Positions 37,261 through 46,500 of a DNA stretch of 64,000 nucleotides are shown piece by piece. The DNA comes from Aromatoleum evansii (GTDB lineage: Bacteria > Pseudomonadota > Gammaproteobacteria > Burkholderiales > Rhodocyclaceae). The notes beneath the pieces are model-generated. The model saw only the letters and a program-made list of their open reading frames with translations, had not been told where the DNA came from and searched no databases. The stretch covers positions 1-64,000 of the forward strand of contig NZ_WTVK01000023.1 in NCBI RefSeq assembly GCF_012910805.1. Direction: 5' to 3'. A program made the position numbers and the translations under genes. The number at the start of each line of letters is the position of its first letter. Position 1 is the stretch's first letter.

Positions 37261-39030
37261 ATGAACGTCGCGAACGAACGCAATCCGCTCGACCCCACCC
37301 ACATGATGTCATTGCGCCACTGGGAGAGTCCCGCCGACCTGTCCATGCACGCCACGATGGAGAGCGAAGCCATCGTCGATTGCGGCTGGGGGCGCCTGAT
37401 CTTCGGCCAGACCTTCGCCGACCCGCAGGCGCTGGCCGAAACGATCCGCCGCGAACAGCCGGGCCGGCGCGACATCGCGCTGTACCTACGCGATCCGCAG
37501 GTGGTGGTGTCCTTCGCCCCGCAGGAACTCTTCATCGACCCGTCCTACACCTTCCGCCTCGCGCTGAACCCTTCGATCGAAGCACCCGAGGCGGACGGCT
37601 GGACGATACGCGGCGCGCGCCCCGACGATGCTGCCACCATGCGGCGCATCTATCAGGCGCGCCGCATGGTGCCGCCGCCGCGCGCCTTCTTCGCCGGCCT
37701 ACACGAACGCGACGAGATCGACCTGCTCATCGCCGAGGATGCCGATGGCGAGACCATTCTGGGCGTCGTCACCGGCATAGACCACGTGCGCGCCTTTCAC
37801 GACCCGGACGGCGGCGCGAGCCTGTGGGCACTGGCCGTCGACGTGCAGTGCAACCACCCCGGCATCGGCGAGGCGCTGGTGCGAGCACTGGCCACGCTGT
37901 ACCGCAAACGCGGACGCAGCTTCCTCGACCTCTCGGTGCTGCACGACAACGCGCAGGCCATCGCGCTCTACGAGAAGCTGGGCTTCGTGCGTGTACCCGT
38001 CTACTGCGTGAAGAACAAGAACCCGATCAACGAGCCGCTTTTCCTCGGCCCGGACCCCGCCGAGGATCTCAACATCTACGCCGGAATCATCGTGCGCGAG
38101 GCGCGCCGGCGCGGCATCGGCGTCGAGGTGCTGGACGCCGAGCACGGCTTCTTCCGGCTCAATCTCGGCGGGCGCAGCATCACCTGCCGCGAATCCCTGT
38201 CCGAACTGACCTCGGCGATCGCGATGAGCCGCTGCGACGACAAGCGCGTCACGCTGCGCATCCTGGCCGACGCAGGCGTCGCCGTGCCGGAACAGATCGC
38301 AGCCGACGAGGAGGATGCCGTCGCCGCCTTTCTTGCGCGCCACGGCCGCGTCGTCGTCAAGCCCGCCCGCGGCGAACAGGGCCAGGGGGTGCGCGTCGAC
38401 CTCGCCACGCTTGCCGAGGTGCACTCCGCCATCGAAGCGGCGCGGAAATTCTGCGAGCACGTCATCGTCGAGCAGATGGTCGCCGGTGACGACCTGCGCA
38501 TCATCGTCATCGACCACCAGGTCGTCGCCGCTGCCACCCGCCGCCCGGCCACCGTGGTCGGCGACGGTCGGCACACGCTGCAACGGCTCATCGAGAAACA
38601 AAGCCGCCGCCGCCAGCTCGCCACCGCCGGCGAGAGCCGCATCCCGCTCGACGACGAAACGCGGCGCTGCCTGAAAGCGCAGGGCTACGCGCTGGACGAC
38701 GTCCCCGAGGCCGGCCGCCACATCCAGGTGCGCAAGACCGCAAACCTGCACACCGGCGGCACGATCCACGACGTCACCGCGGCACTGCACCCCGCACTCA
38801 AGGAGGCCGCCGAACGCGCGTCCCGCGCGCTGGAGATCCCCCTCGTCGGCTTCGACTTCATGGTCACCGCGCCGGACCGGCCCGAATACGTCGTGATCGA
38901 AGCCAACGAACGTCCCGGCCTCGCCAACCACGAGCCGCAGCCGACCGCCGAGCGCTTCATCGACCTCCTCTTCCCGCAAACCCGCAGCGCAACGCGCGAA
39001 GAACCGGAACGGAGAATGCATGCACCCTGA
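37261..39030 (+). CDS. ngg: N-acetylglutaminylglutamine synthetase
   Basis: The 589-residue protein starts at the ATG at 37261, 16 bases after asnO. It is a two-domain enzyme: a GNAT acetyltransferase region (about 110-270, with ALAVDVQCNHPGIGEALVRAL) and an ATP-grasp region (about 300-575, with VVKPARGEQGQGVRVD and VIEANERPGL). It would acetylate glutamine and ligate a second glutamine, giving N-acetylglutaminylglutamine. The fusion is diagnostic of the NAGGN osmolyte pathway described in Sinorhizobium and Pseudomonas. The last 11 bases overlap the peptidase start. Confidence 0.94.
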   Translation: MNVANERNPLDPTHMMSLRHWESPADLSMHATMESEAIVDCGWGRLIFGQTFADPQALAETIRREQPGRRDIALYLRDPQVVVSFAPQELFIDPSYTFRLALNPSIEAPEADGWTIRGARPDDAATMRRIYQARRMVPPPRAFFAGLHERDEIDLLIAEDADGETILGVVTGIDHVRAFHDPDGGASLWALAVDVQCNHPGIGEALVRALATLYRKRGRSFLDLSVLHDNAQAIALYEKLGFVRVPVYCVKNKNPINEPLFLGPDPAEDLNIYAGIIVREARRRGIGVEVLDAEHGFFRLNLGGRSITCRESLSELTSAIAMSRCDDKRVTLRILADAGVAVPEQIAADEEDAVAAFLARHGRVVVKPARGEQGQGVRVDLATLAEVHSAIEAARKFCEHVIVEQMVAGDDLRIIVIDHQVVAAATRRPATVVGDGRHTLQRLIEKQSRRRQLATAGESRIPLDDETRRCLKAQGYALDDVPEAGRHIQVRKTANLHTGGTIHDVTAALHPALKEAAERASRALEIPLVGFDFMVTAPDRPEYVVIEANERPGLANHEPQPTAERFIDLLFPQTRSATREEPERRMHAP

Positions 39031-40168
39031 CCGCGACTACCTGCAAGAGGTTCTGGCCCGGCTTCTCAACACCCCCAGCCCCTCGGGCATGACCGATGCG
39101 GTCGTGCATGTGGCCTGCAGCGAGCTCGATGCACTGGGCATCCCCTACGAGCTCACCCGCCGCGGCGCGATCCGCGCGTGCCTCAAGGGCCGCCAGCGCA
39201 CCCCGGCGCGCGCCGTGGTCGCCCACCTCGACACCCTCGGCGCGATGGTCAAGGGCTACAAGCCGAACGGCCGCCTGCAAGTCGTGCCCATCGGCTTCTG
39301 GTCCTCGCGTTTTGCCGAAGGCGCGCGCGTGACCATTTACTCGGACAATTGCGTCATCCACCGCGGCACCCTGCTGCCCGCCAAGGCCTCGGGACACACC
39401 TTCAACAAGGAGATCGACACCCAGCCGGTCAGCTGGGACAACCTCGAGCTTCGCGTCGACGCCCGCACCGCGAGCGAGGCCGAAACGCGCGCCCTCGGCA
39501 TTCACGTCGGCGACACCATCTCAGTGCATTCGAATCCCGAGTTCGGCCCCGAAGGCTTCATCAACGCCCGCCACCTCGACGACAAGGCCGGCGTGGCAGC
39601 CATCCTCGCCGCGCTGCGGGCGATCCGCGAGAGCGGCGTCAAGCTGCCCGTCGACTGCTTCCCGCTGTTCACCATCTCCGAGGAAATCGGCGTCGGCGCC
39701 TCGCACGTGCTGCACGGCGACGTCGCGGAGCTCATCTCCATCGACAACGGCACCGTCGCGCAGGGGCAATACACCAGCGAATACGGCGTCACGATCTCGA
39801 TGCAGGACTCCAGCGGCCCCTTCGACTGGCACCTCACGCGACGCCTGCTCGAACTATGCGCCAGCGAAGGCATCGAGCATTCGCGCGACGTCTTCCGCTT
39901 CTACCGCAGCGATGCAGCGGCCGCCATCGAGGCCGGCAACGACATCCGCACCGCGCTGGTGTGCTTCGGGCTGGACGCCTCGCACGGCCACGAGCGGGTT
40001 CATATCGATTCACTCGACGCACTCGCGCGCCTGCTCATCGCCTACCTCACGAGCCCGCCACTGTTCCATCGGGACCGCAGCGCACTCGGACCGCTGGACG
40101 ATTTCCCACCGGCCGAGGTGCAGACGCCCGATCTCGACGACACTCAGCCGGAGCCTCCCCACCCATGA
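39020..40168 (+). CDS. M42-family peptidase of the NAGGN osmoprotectant system
   Basis: The 382-residue protein is a cobalt/zinc aminopeptidase-like enzyme with the metal ligands in VVAHLDTLGAMV, HLDDKAGVAAIL and TISEEIGVGASH, and the C-terminal HGHERVHIDSLDALARLL segment. Its constant linkage to ngg and asnO suggests that it degrades or recycles NAGGN, or trims its precursors, when osmolarity falls. It overlaps ngg by 11 bases at its 5' end and mscS by four at its 3' end. Direct evidence for its substrate is lacking. Confidence 0.92.
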   Translation: MHPDRDYLQEVLARLLNTPSPSGMTDAVVHVACSELDALGIPYELTRRGAIRACLKGRQRTPARAVVAHLDTLGAMVKGYKPNGRLQVVPIGFWSSRFAEGARVTIYSDNCVIHRGTLLPAKASGHTFNKEIDTQPVSWDNLELRVDARTASEAETRALGIHVGDTISVHSNPEFGPEGFINARHLDDKAGVAAILAALRAIRESGVKLPVDCFPLFTISEEIGVGASHVLHGDVAELISIDNGTVAQGQYTSEYGVTISMQDSSGPFDWHLTRRLLELCASEGIEHSRDVFRFYRSDAAAAIEAGNDIRTALVCFGLDASHGHERVHIDSLDALARLLIAYLTSPPLFHRDRSALGPLDDFPPAEVQTPDLDDTQPEPPHP

Positions 40169-41286
40169 ATCTCGTCCGTCAATTGCTGAACGATAACAGC
40201 CCTCAGGACTGGGCGATCGCATTGCTGGCGATCGCCACCTGCATGCTGATCCTGCACACTGTGCGCGGCGTGCTGCTGCGCCGCCTGCGCAAGCGCCTTG
40301 CCGCGAACGACAGCAACCTCGTCACCCTGCTGCTCGGAATCGTGTCGGCGACCCGCGTCCTGCTGGCCGCCGCTATCGCGTTGTACGTGGCGACCCAGCT
40401 GCTGACCCTGCCCGCCGCTTTCGATGTCGCCGTCGACCGTGGCTTCGTTGCCCTCTTGCTGCTGCAGGCGGGAATGTGGGCCAATCGCGGGCTCGACTTC
40501 TGGCTGGGCTGGCGTTTCGCTGCCGATACGGCCACCGAAGAGGGCGCGCGCGCGACGACCCGTTCGCTGCTGTCCTTCATCGGTCGCATCGTGCTGTGGG
40601 CGCTGGTGCTGCTGATGATTCTCGACAACATGGGCCTCAACGTCACCGTCCTGGTCGCAAGCATGGGGATTGGCGGCGTGGCGATCGCGCTGGCCGTGCA
40701 GAATATCCTTGGCGATCTGTTCGCCTCGCTATCGATCGCCATCGACAAGCCTTTCGTGATCGGCGATTTCATCATCGTGGACGACCTGATGGGTACCGTC
40801 GAACACGTCGGCCTAAAGACCACCCGCATCCGCAGCCTGAGCGGCGAGCAAATCGTATTCTCCAACAACGACCTCCTCGGCAGCCGCATCCGCAACTACA
40901 AGCGCATGCAGGAACGACGTGTGGCGTTCATGCTCGGCCTCACCTACGACACGCCGCCCGACGAGTTGGAAGCGATCCCCGCCCTGATCCGCAACGCAAT
41001 CGAGGATCAGGACGGACTGCGCTTTGACCGAGCCCACTTCAAGTGCTTCGGCCCCTCCTCACTCGACTTCGAGGTCGTGTATTACGTCGAGCAGCCTGAC
41101 ATCCTGCGCTACATGGACGCGCAGCAGGCGATCAACCTCCGCCTCGTGCGAGAATTTTCCGCGCGCGGCCTCGAATTCGCCTTCCCGACCCAGACCCTCC
41201 ATCTGAACGGCGACGTACGCCTTCGGCGCCCGGACGGCGACGATGCACTCGAAGCGCCTCAAGCGCGGCCCCGGAAAGTCGCCTGA
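40165..41286 (+). CDS. mscS: MscS-family mechanosensitive channel
   Basis: The 373-residue protein has four hydrophobic segments (about residues 15-35, 52-75, 92-110, 135-170) followed by the MscS pore and beta domain. The pore helix is ASMGIGGVAIALAVQNILGD, followed by KPFVIGDFIIVDDLMGTVEHVG (partly quoted) typical of the beta domain. A C-terminal alpha/beta cage domain completes it. MscS channels release solutes on hypo-osmotic shock. Its ATGA overlap with the NAGGN peptidase gene places it in the osmolyte operon, as a release valve for the osmolyte the operon makes. Confidence 0.93.
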   Translation: MNLVRQLLNDNSPQDWAIALLAIATCMLILHTVRGVLLRRLRKRLAANDSNLVTLLLGIVSATRVLLAAAIALYVATQLLTLPAAFDVAVDRGFVALLLLQAGMWANRGLDFWLGWRFAADTATEEGARATTRSLLSFIGRIVLWALVLLMILDNMGLNVTVLVASMGIGGVAIALAVQNILGDLFASLSIAIDKPFVIGDFIIVDDLMGTVEHVGLKTTRIRSLSGEQIVFSNNDLLGSRIRNYKRMQERRVAFMLGLTYDTPPDELEAIPALIRNAIEDQDGLRFDRAHFKCFGPSSLDFEVVYYVEQPDILRYMDAQQAINLRLVREFSARGLEFAFPTQTLHLNGDVRLRRPDGDDALEAPQARPRKVA

Positions 41287-41484
41287 GCCGAGCTCACCCT
41301 TTCCGTGCCATCCCGGATCCCGCAGATCACCGCCAAGGGTCCCCCGAGTGCCGTCACTCCTCAAGCAGGCCGCGAAACGCGTCCCTGCGCAGAGCTCGGT
41401 GAGCGGCAATCGCCCCCCGCCGGAACTCAGACGGCCCCTCACCACCCCGTCACATTTCGCGACGCGACCCGGCCCGGAACCGGC

Positions 41485-41883
41485 TCAGCCGCCGTCCGCG
41501 CCGGAATCTTCGGCGGGGTCGTAGGGCACGACGTTCTCCTGCTCCGCCGGATCGTTGCGTGCGACGACCGCCCTCGCCGGATCGGTGTCGCTGAGATTGC
41601 AGGCCTGATGCGGGACGTCCGGCGGGATGAACAGGAACTCCCCCGCGCCGCTCACGACCCGCTCGCGCAGGCCGGGCCCGAACCGCGTCTCGACCCGCCC
41701 CTCGAGCACATAGATCGCGGTCTCGTAACCGCGATGCCGGTGCGGCGCTGCGACCCCGCCCGGCGGAATGACCACGATATGCATGGACAGCCCGCGGCTG
41801 CCGGCCGTCTCGCCAGAGATCCCGACGAAATATGGCAGCCTCTGCCGCGTGAGGACTTCGCGGTCCGGGCGCAGCGCGACCAC
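41485..41883 (-). CDS. Cupin domain protein
   Basis: The 132-residue protein (GTG start complementing 41881-41883) is a single small beta-barrel. Metal ligands are likely the His, His and Glu in APHRHRGYETAIYVLEG and the His in FLFIPPDVPHQACN. It has no signal peptide. Small cupins of this type occur as dioxygenases, isomerases or sugar-binding proteins, and nothing here points to one. The start is uncertain: the frame is open further upstream without an ATG, and a GAGGAG lies about 55 bases before the GTG. It stands between mscS and the DUF2889 gene as a probable single gene. Confidence 0.8.
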   Translation of the reverse strand: MVALRPDREVLTRQRLPYFVGISGETAGSRGLSMHIVVIPPGGVAAPHRHRGYETAIYVLEGRVETRFGPGLRERVVSGAGEFLFIPPDVPHQACNLSDTDPARAVVARNDPAEQENVVPYDPAEDSGADGG

Positions 41884-42052
41884 GGTCCCGGACGATTCTG
41901 GCGTTCGTGTCGGCAGCGGGCTCCTCTTGATCGGAGGCTCTGCGGCGGGTCCGCCGCAACTCGTTCAGCGTAGCCCGCCGATTCGGCACTGTCGAGGCAA
42001 CTCACGGCGCGGTCATGCTCCCGTGCCGCCGGTCGCTCCCGCCGACACAGCC

Positions 42053-42613
42053 TCAATCGTCCGCGAGTTCCGGATATTCCTGCCGCAGCGCGTCGCCGTC
42101 GCGCTTCCACGCGAGGCACTCGCCGACAAAGGCCAACGCGCGCGAATCCGGCCAGCGCCGCGGATCCGGGTCGATCGCGACCTGCCGCGCCATGCGCTCG
42201 GGCCACGAGGCCTGGGTGTAGGTATTGCCGACCTGCGTGATGAGGTCGGTAAGATGCGCGCATCCCCGTTCGCTGCCGATGCGTTCGCGAATCTTCCGCC
42301 CGAAGCCCGGCCCGATCTGCAACCCGATCAGGCCGCGGTAGGCATCCACCGCTTCAGGGCACGCCGACCACGGCGTCACCTGCATCGCGGCCCGTACGTC
42401 GAGGATCGTGAAATTGTCGTCGATCAGGAAATTGATGCCCATGTGGTGCATGAACTCGCCCGCGTGCACCGGCTTGCGGGAGCGGAACGGGACGTCCTCA
42501 CCTTTTTCGTCCACCACCGTCGCCTCGATTTCCCACAGGCCGTCCTTGCGGCGATAGGCGTGGCACGTGATCTGGCGCGTATGCGTGAGCTCGCGCTCGC
42601 AGTCTCCAAGCAT
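42053..42613 (-). CDS. DUF2889 domain protein
   Basis: The 186-residue protein (ATG complementing 42611-42613, MLGDCERELTHTRQITCHAYRR) matches the DUF2889 family: RKDGLWEIEATVVDEK, GEFMHHMGINFLIDDNFTI, GLIGLQIGPGFGRKIRERIG and the conserved CAHLTDLI segment. Its function is unknown. The open frame extends 165 bases upstream, but homology starts at the chosen Met. A different, short reading frame overlaps its 5' end and begins with a small domain of another family. Confidence 0.8.
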   Translation of the reverse strand: MLGDCERELTHTRQITCHAYRRKDGLWEIEATVVDEKGEDVPFRSRKPVHAGEFMHHMGINFLIDDNFTILDVRAAMQVTPWSACPEAVDAYRGLIGLQIGPGFGRKIRERIGSERGCAHLTDLITQVGNTYTQASWPERMARQVAIDPDPRRWPDSRALAFVGECLAWKRDGDALRQEYPELADD

Positions 42614-42770
42614 TCCTGCCCCCACTCGAATCGGTAATGATCGCCATCGAACGCGATGACGAATGGCTCCATGGTAACGCCTGTCTGGTCCGCGGATCGT
42701 CGGCGCGGCCACTCGGAGTTCGGGCAGAACTGCATGAGGATCTAGCGATCCGCAGGCATTTCGACAGCCG

Positions 42771-42803
42771 AAAAGCAAAAGGCCAGCCCCGGAGGACTGG
42801 CCT
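42771..42803 (-). terminator. Intrinsic terminator of tRNA-Thr
   Basis: On the minus strand, an AGGCCAG/CTGGCCT stem (42780-42803 overall) is followed by TTTTGCTTTT (42771-42780). It lies 14 bases behind the tRNA CCA end and should end its transcript. Confidence 0.85.
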
Positions 42804-42817
42804 GTTGCCTGAATCGA

Positions 42818-42893
<76 letters not shown>

Positions 42894-43049
42894 GAAGAGC
42901 CGGGAATATACCCCATGGTCCCGGATCGTACAAGTACCCCGAAACGCCAAACAACATGGGGTAAATACGGGGTCGACGACATGGGTATAACCAAAGATAT
43001 ACTGCCGTAGTAACATTATGTTACCAACCTCGGACCCGGATCGAGCGCA

Positions 43050-44666
43050 ATGGCGAAGACCCCGCAAATCGGCACCTGCCTGCTGTTTCCCGCAATCCTC
43101 GCTGTCGTGCTGAGTTCCGCAACGGCGGCGAGCCTGCACTTCATTCCGGCACTTGCGCCGTACGCTGCCGCCATTGTCCTGATGCTCGGCCTCGTGTACG
43201 GCGGGGTCCTCATTGCCGCGCGGGCGCTGGCGCTGCGCCGGCTCGGAGGCGATCTGCCGCATGTCGTAGCGCTGCTGAACGGTTTGTCGGGCGGCCGGCT
43301 CGCCGAGGCCGCAAATGGCGGCGCATCCGCCGACAGCATCTCGGGACACGCGGCAACCGCTCAGCACACGCTGCGCGGCGTGATCGACGACGTAGCGCGT
43401 GACGCGCAGGAACTGGCCGCCAACGTGCGGCGCATGTCCGGACAGACGACCGAGATGGCGCTCACACTGCAGATGCAGGCCAGCACGAACCATGAGGTCG
43501 CCACCGCGATCCACGAGATCGACCGCAACATCGCGCTCGTTTCCCAGCTTGCAGCCGACACCGAAGCCGACTCGCGCGACGTCGCCGAGTTGTCACTAAG
43601 CGGCGAGCAATTCGTCGGCCGCGCCTCCGAGAAGATGACCCGGATCGTGCAGTCCGTGACGACCTCGGCCGCTCAGATCGAATCGCTGGTCGCGAGCGTG
43701 CGCGAGATCGGGGGCATTGCAAGGATCATCGCCGAGATTGCGGACCAGACCAACCTGCTCGCCCTCAACGCCGCCATCGAGGCCGCTCGAGCGGGCGAAC
43801 AGGGCCGCGGCTTCGCCGTGGTTGCGGACGAGGTTCGCAAGCTCGCCGAGCGCACGGCGACCGCGACCGCCGAGATCACGCGCATGATCGGCACCATCCA
43901 GTCCGACACGAGTGCCGCGGTGACCCAGATGGCCGAGATCTCCCCCGAGCTGCAAACCGGCGTCGAAGAAGCGCAGCACGCCGCGGACATGCTGCGTCGG
44001 ATCAAGAACCAGTCGCACGACGCGCTGAAGAAGATCAGCGAACTCGCCGCCGCGACGGCCAAGGAAAGCTCGGAAGCAAAGGAGATCGTGCAGGGCGTCG
44101 CGAACATGATTGCAGCGGCGGAGAAGACCGAAGCGATCATCCGCGAGACCTCCGGCACCGCCGCCAAGCTCGAGACGCATTCGACCAGCCTGCTGCGGCG
44201 GCTGGGCTTCTTCACGCACCTCGGCGGCGCGCTGGAGCCCGCGAAAAGCACCGGTCGCGCCGCGGTCGCACCGGTGATGACGTGGAACGGCGCACTGGCG
44301 ACCGGCCACGCGGACATCGACGCGCAGCACCGCAAGTTGATCGAACTCGCCAACGCCGTGAACGCCGCGATGCAGCGGGGCGATGAACGCAGCGCGATTG
44401 GCGCAGTTCTCGACGAACTGGTCCGCTATACCGCGTTCCACTTCGGCTTCGAGGAGGATCTGATGAAGAAGGCGAACTACCCCGACTTCTTCCGCCACCA
44501 GCAGCAGCACAAGAAGCTCGTCGAGGACGTGCTCGCGCACAAGGCCCGCTTCGACGCGGGGCATGCGCTGTCGTCCGAGCTGCTGAGCTTCCTGCGCGAC
44601 TGGCTGGTCAACCACATCATGAAGACCGACAAGGCGCTCGCGCGCGAGCTCAGGCAGGCCGCCTGA
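43050..44666 (+). CDS. Methyl-accepting chemotaxis protein with C-terminal hemerythrin domain
   Basis: The 538-residue protein has two closely spaced hydrophobic segments (about residues 8-26 and 32-56) with almost no periplasmic part between, so it has no classic sensor domain. A coiled-coil signalling region with the MCP hairpin tip [41 protein letters not shown] (partly quoted, around residues 227-270) follows. The last 125 residues are a bacteriohemerythrin: [32 protein letters not shown] and NHIMKTD supply the di-iron ligands. It probably senses oxygen or NO in the cytoplasm and signals to CheA. It is a single gene. Confidence 0.93.
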   Translation: MAKTPQIGTCLLFPAILAVVLSSATAASLHFIPALAPYAAAIVLMLGLVYGGVLIAARALALRRLGGDLPHVVALLNGLSGGRLAEAANGGASADSISGHAATAQHTLRGVIDDVARDAQELAANVRRMSGQTTEMALTLQMQASTNHEVATAIHEIDRNIALVSQLAADTEADSRDVAELSLSGEQFVGRASEKMTRIVQSVTTSAAQIESLVASVREIGGIARIIAEIADQTNLLALNAAIEAARAGEQGRGFAVVADEVRKLAERTATATAEITRMIGTIQSDTSAAVTQMAEISPELQTGVEEAQHAADMLRRIKNQSHDALKKISELAAATAKESSEAKEIVQGVANMIAAAEKTEAIIRETSGTAAKLETHSTSLLRRLGFFTHLGGALEPAKSTGRAAVAPVMTWNGALATGHADIDAQHRKLIELANAVNAAMQRGDERSAIGAVLDELVRYTAFHFGFEEDLMKKANYPDFFRHQQQHKKLVEDVLAHKARFDAGHALSSELLSFLRDWLVNHIMKTDKALARELRQAA

Positions 44667-44673
44667 AGTCCGG

Positions 44674-45615
44674 TCAGGCCGCTCTCCCGGCGATCGACGG
44701 TGCAGTGATCGTCGGAGGCGAGGACACCCAGTAGTCCGGGCTGCCGTAATGGTTCTTCAGATGGTCGATGAACAGGCGCACCCGTAGCGCAAGCCGCTTG
44801 CGCTGCGGGAACACCGCGTAGATCCCCATCGTCGGCGTGGCGAACTCGTCGAGCACCGTCACCAGGCGCCCGGCCCGCAGGTCGGCATCCACTTCCCACA
44901 GCGAACGCCACGCCAGCCCGTCGCCAGCCAGCGCGCACTGATGCAGCACCGCCCCGTCGTTGCATTCGAGCCGCCCGCTCACCTTCACCGCGATCGTCTC
45001 GCCCTTCTCGCCGCAGAATAGCCACCCGCGCTGCTGGCCGAGCGAAAGACAATTGTGCGACGCAAGATCCGGCGGCGCCACGGGCGAGCCGTGACGCGCA
45101 AGATAGGCAGGACTGGCGACCACCACACGCCGGTTGTCCGCGAGGCGGATCGACACCAGGCTGGAATCCGGCAGCTCGCCGATGCGGATCGCGCAGTCGA
45201 TGCTTTCATTCACCAGATCGACGACGCGATCGGTGAGGTCCAGCGTGCAGGACACATCCGCGTTCATCTCCAGGAACTCGCGCAACAGCGGCGCGACGTG
45301 CAGCCGACCGAAGCCGGCCGGCGCCGATACCCGGATGTGGCCGCTCGCCTTCACCCCCCCCAGGCTCACGGACGCCTCCGCATTGGCGAGGTCGTTGAGG
45401 ATGCGCTGGCAATCCTCGAGGAAGGCCGCGCCCTCGAAGGTGAGCGAGATACTGCGCGTCGTGCGCGTCACCAGCTTGACACCCAGGCGCTGCTCCAGCG
45501 CATCGAGCCGGCGACCAATCACCGCGGGGGTGACCCCCTCCGCCCGGGCGGCAGCCGAGAGGCTCCCCTTGGTCGCGACACTGACAAAGGTTTCGACCTG
45601 CTTGAATGCATCCAT
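44674..45615 (-). CDS. LysR-family transcriptional regulator
   Basis: The 313-residue protein starts MDAFKQVETFVSVATKGSLSAAARAEGVTP (part quoted) with a winged helix-turn-helix over residues 1-60, then a LysR effector-binding domain with ASGHIRVSAPAGFGR and the SIDCAIRIGELPDSSLV segment. It binds DNA as a tetramer. It is divergent from the haloacid dehalogenase/TSUP operon across a 177-base gap that contains a likely operator and promoter. It probably controls that operon. The inducer is not predictable. Confidence 0.93.
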   Translation of the reverse strand: MDAFKQVETFVSVATKGSLSAAARAEGVTPAVIGRRLDALEQRLGVKLVTRTTRSISLTFEGAAFLEDCQRILNDLANAEASVSLGGVKASGHIRVSAPAGFGRLHVAPLLREFLEMNADVSCTLDLTDRVVDLVNESIDCAIRIGELPDSSLVSIRLADNRRVVVASPAYLARHGSPVAPPDLASHNCLSLGQQRGWLFCGEKGETIAVKVSGRLECNDGAVLHQCALAGDGLAWRSLWEVDADLRAGRLVTVLDEFATPTMGIYAVFPQRKRLALRVRLFIDHLKNHYGSPDYWVSSPPTITAPSIAGRAA

Positions 45616-45621
45616 TTTATA

Positions 45622-45634
45622 CTTTTAGTAAAAG
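45622..45634. promoter_or_regulatory. Possible LysR operator
   Basis: A perfect inverted repeat CTTTTA-G-TAAAAG (6-bp arms, one-base spacer) lies seven bases before the LysR start codon. It fits the T-N11-A palindrome class bound by LysR proteins. Its position suggests autorepression and a shared site for the divergent operon. Confidence 0.5.
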
Positions 45635-45639
45635 ATCAA

Positions 45640-45669
45640 TTGACCTGACAGGGTATTCAGTCTTATACA
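45640..45669 (+). promoter_or_regulatory. Probable promoter of the dehalogenase/TSUP operon
   Basis: TTGACC (45640-45645) and TATACA (45664-45669) are separated by 18 bases. The -35 box lies six bases from the palindrome at 45622-45634, a suitable position for LysR activation. A leader of over 100 bases would precede the first gene. Confidence 0.5.
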
Positions 45670-45792
45670 AGAGTTCAATACACTTCATCCTCAACGAAGG
45701 GTGGAGGAGACGCTACCCCGACGACAGACGCCACCGTGGCCGGCAGCGATGCCGGCCACTCAAGGCGCGAACGACAACACCAGGACCCCCGC

Positions 45793-46500
45793 ATGAAACC
45801 CACCGAGCGCATCCGCGCAGTCGCCTTCGACGCCTACGGCACGCTCTTCGACGTGTACTCGGTCGGCGCGCTCGCGGAACAGCTCTTTCCCGGCAAGGGA
45901 GAGGCGCTCACGGCGCTTTGGCGCCTCAAGCAGATCGAATACTCCTTCCTGCGCACGCTGTCCGCCCGTTACAAGCCCTTCCTCGAGATCACCGAGGACG
46001 GCCTCGTGTACTCGGCGAAGAAGCTCGGCCTCGCGCTGAGCGAATCGCAGCGCCGCCAGCTGATGAACCAGTATGCCTGCCTGTCGCCCTTCCCGGAGAA
46101 CCTCGGTGCGCTGAAGGCGCTGCGCGCGCTCGGCCTGCCTATGGCCGTGCTGTCGAACGGCACGCCGCAGATGCTCGACGTGGCGATCAAGAGCGCCGGC
46201 ATGACCGGGCTGTTCGACCACGTGCTCTCCGTCGACGCCGTGCATCAGTACAAGACCGCCGACGCCGCCTACCAGCTCGGCCCCGACGCCTTCGGTGTGC
46301 CGGCGAAGGAGATCCTCTTCGTGTCCTCGAACGGCTGGGACGCCGCCGGCGCGACCTGGTTCGGCTACACCACCTTCTGGATCAACCGCGCACAGCTGCC
46401 GATGGAAGAACTCGGCGTGGCGCCCACCGCAGTCGGCCAGCGCCTGACCGACATCGTCGAATTCGTGCAGGCGCGCTGCGCGCCCGCTGCCCGCCCATGA
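45793..46500 (+). CDS. Haloacid dehalogenase, type II (HAD superfamily)
   Basis: The 235-residue protein starts at the ATG at 45793 (MKPTERIRAVAFDAYGTLFDVYSV). The nucleophile Asp lies in FDAYGTLFDV, followed by the LSNGTP segment, Lys in YKTADAAYQLG and the FVSSNGWDAAGA segment, all typical of (S)-2-haloacid dehalogenases rather than generic phosphatases. It hydrolyses short 2-haloacids to 2-hydroxyacids. It overlaps the permease gene (ATGA). The substrate is inferred from family only. Confidence 0.9.
   Translation: MKPTERIRAVAFDAYGTLFDVYSVGALAEQLFPGKGEALTALWRLKQIEYSFLRTLSARYKPFLEITEDGLVYSAKKLGLALSESQRRQLMNQYACLSPFPENLGALKALRALGLPMAVLSNGTPQMLDVAIKSAGMTGLFDHVLSVDAVHQYKTADAAYQLGPDAFGVPAKEILFVSSNGWDAAGATWFGYTTFWINRAQLPMEELGVAPTAVGQRLTDIVEFVQARCAPAARP

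Noticed and set aside
42900-43049. Possible sigma-28 (flagellar) promoter before the chemoreceptor gene
   Set aside because: TAAA is present at 42963, but no GCCGATAA-like element lies at the required distance.
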